From an uncultured Lachnospiraceae bacterium (GTDB lineage Bacteria > Bacillota > Clostridia > Lachnospirales > Lachnospiraceae): 5,549 nucleotides of DNA. How positions within the stretch are numbered: position 1 is the first letter of the stretch; each line of letters opens with the position of its first letter. The notes under the pieces were generated by a model that saw only the letters and a list, made by a program, of their open reading frames with translations, was not told where the DNA came from and did no database searches. Of this stretch, positions 5,537 through 5,549 are shown one piece after another. The position numbers and the translations under genes are program-made. The stretch covers positions 1 through 5,549 of the forward strand of contig CACXGR010000268.1 in assembly GCA_902767235.1 (NCBI GenBank), in the 5' to 3' direction.

Positions 5537-5549
5537 CTCAGCCCTCCCG

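Overview
The window reads as chromosomal DNA from a moderately GC-rich Gram-positive member of the Clostridia (Lachnospiraceae-like). This is an inference from strong AGGAGG-type ribosome binding sites, a terminating TPP riboswitch ahead of thiM, and protein sequences of Firmicutes type. No rRNA or other taxonomic marker is present. There are six protein genes, one gene remnant, and no tRNA, CRISPR array or insertion sequence.

Left part (1-2199, minus strand): two tandem paralogues of the CNNM/CorC (DUF21-CBS-CorC_HlyC) membrane-protein family, probably divalent-cation transporters or their regulators. The upstream copy (474 aa) is complete. The downstream copy runs off the window at base 1. 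They are 7 bases apart and the second gene's Shine-Dalgarno overlaps the first gene's stop codon, so they are probably translationally coupled.

Middle (2200-2962): a short divergent promoter region with TATAAT boxes on both strands and small repeats, then a plus-strand hotdog-fold acyl-CoA thioesterase of the YciA/YkhA type. A perfect 12-bp hairpin with a T tract follows and can act as terminator for both converging units.

Right part (2963-5549, minus strand): a thiamine salvage operon. In transcription order it has a sigma70-type promoter (TTGACA-17-CATAAT), a TPP riboswitch aptamer, an intrinsic terminator, thiM (hydroxyethylthiazole kinase), a 109-base gap holding a long imperfect hairpin, thiE (thiamine-phosphate synthase), a HAD-family phosphatase, and a 31-codon remnant matching the extreme C-terminus of TenA (thiaminase II). 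ThiM makes thiazole phosphate and ThiE joins it to HMP-PP to give thiamine phosphate. TPP should feed back by terminating transcription in the leader. The HAD next to a TenA remnant recalls the plant TH2 protein (TenA-HAD fusion, thiamine monophosphate phosphatase), which suggests a testable role for the HAD. thiD, thiL or thiN and a full tenA are not in the window.

The most notable points are the tenA remnant, the HAD in a riboswitch-controlled thi operon, the intercistronic hairpin before thiE, and the TTGWCAA repeat cluster over the thi promoter. I found no wholly new system.
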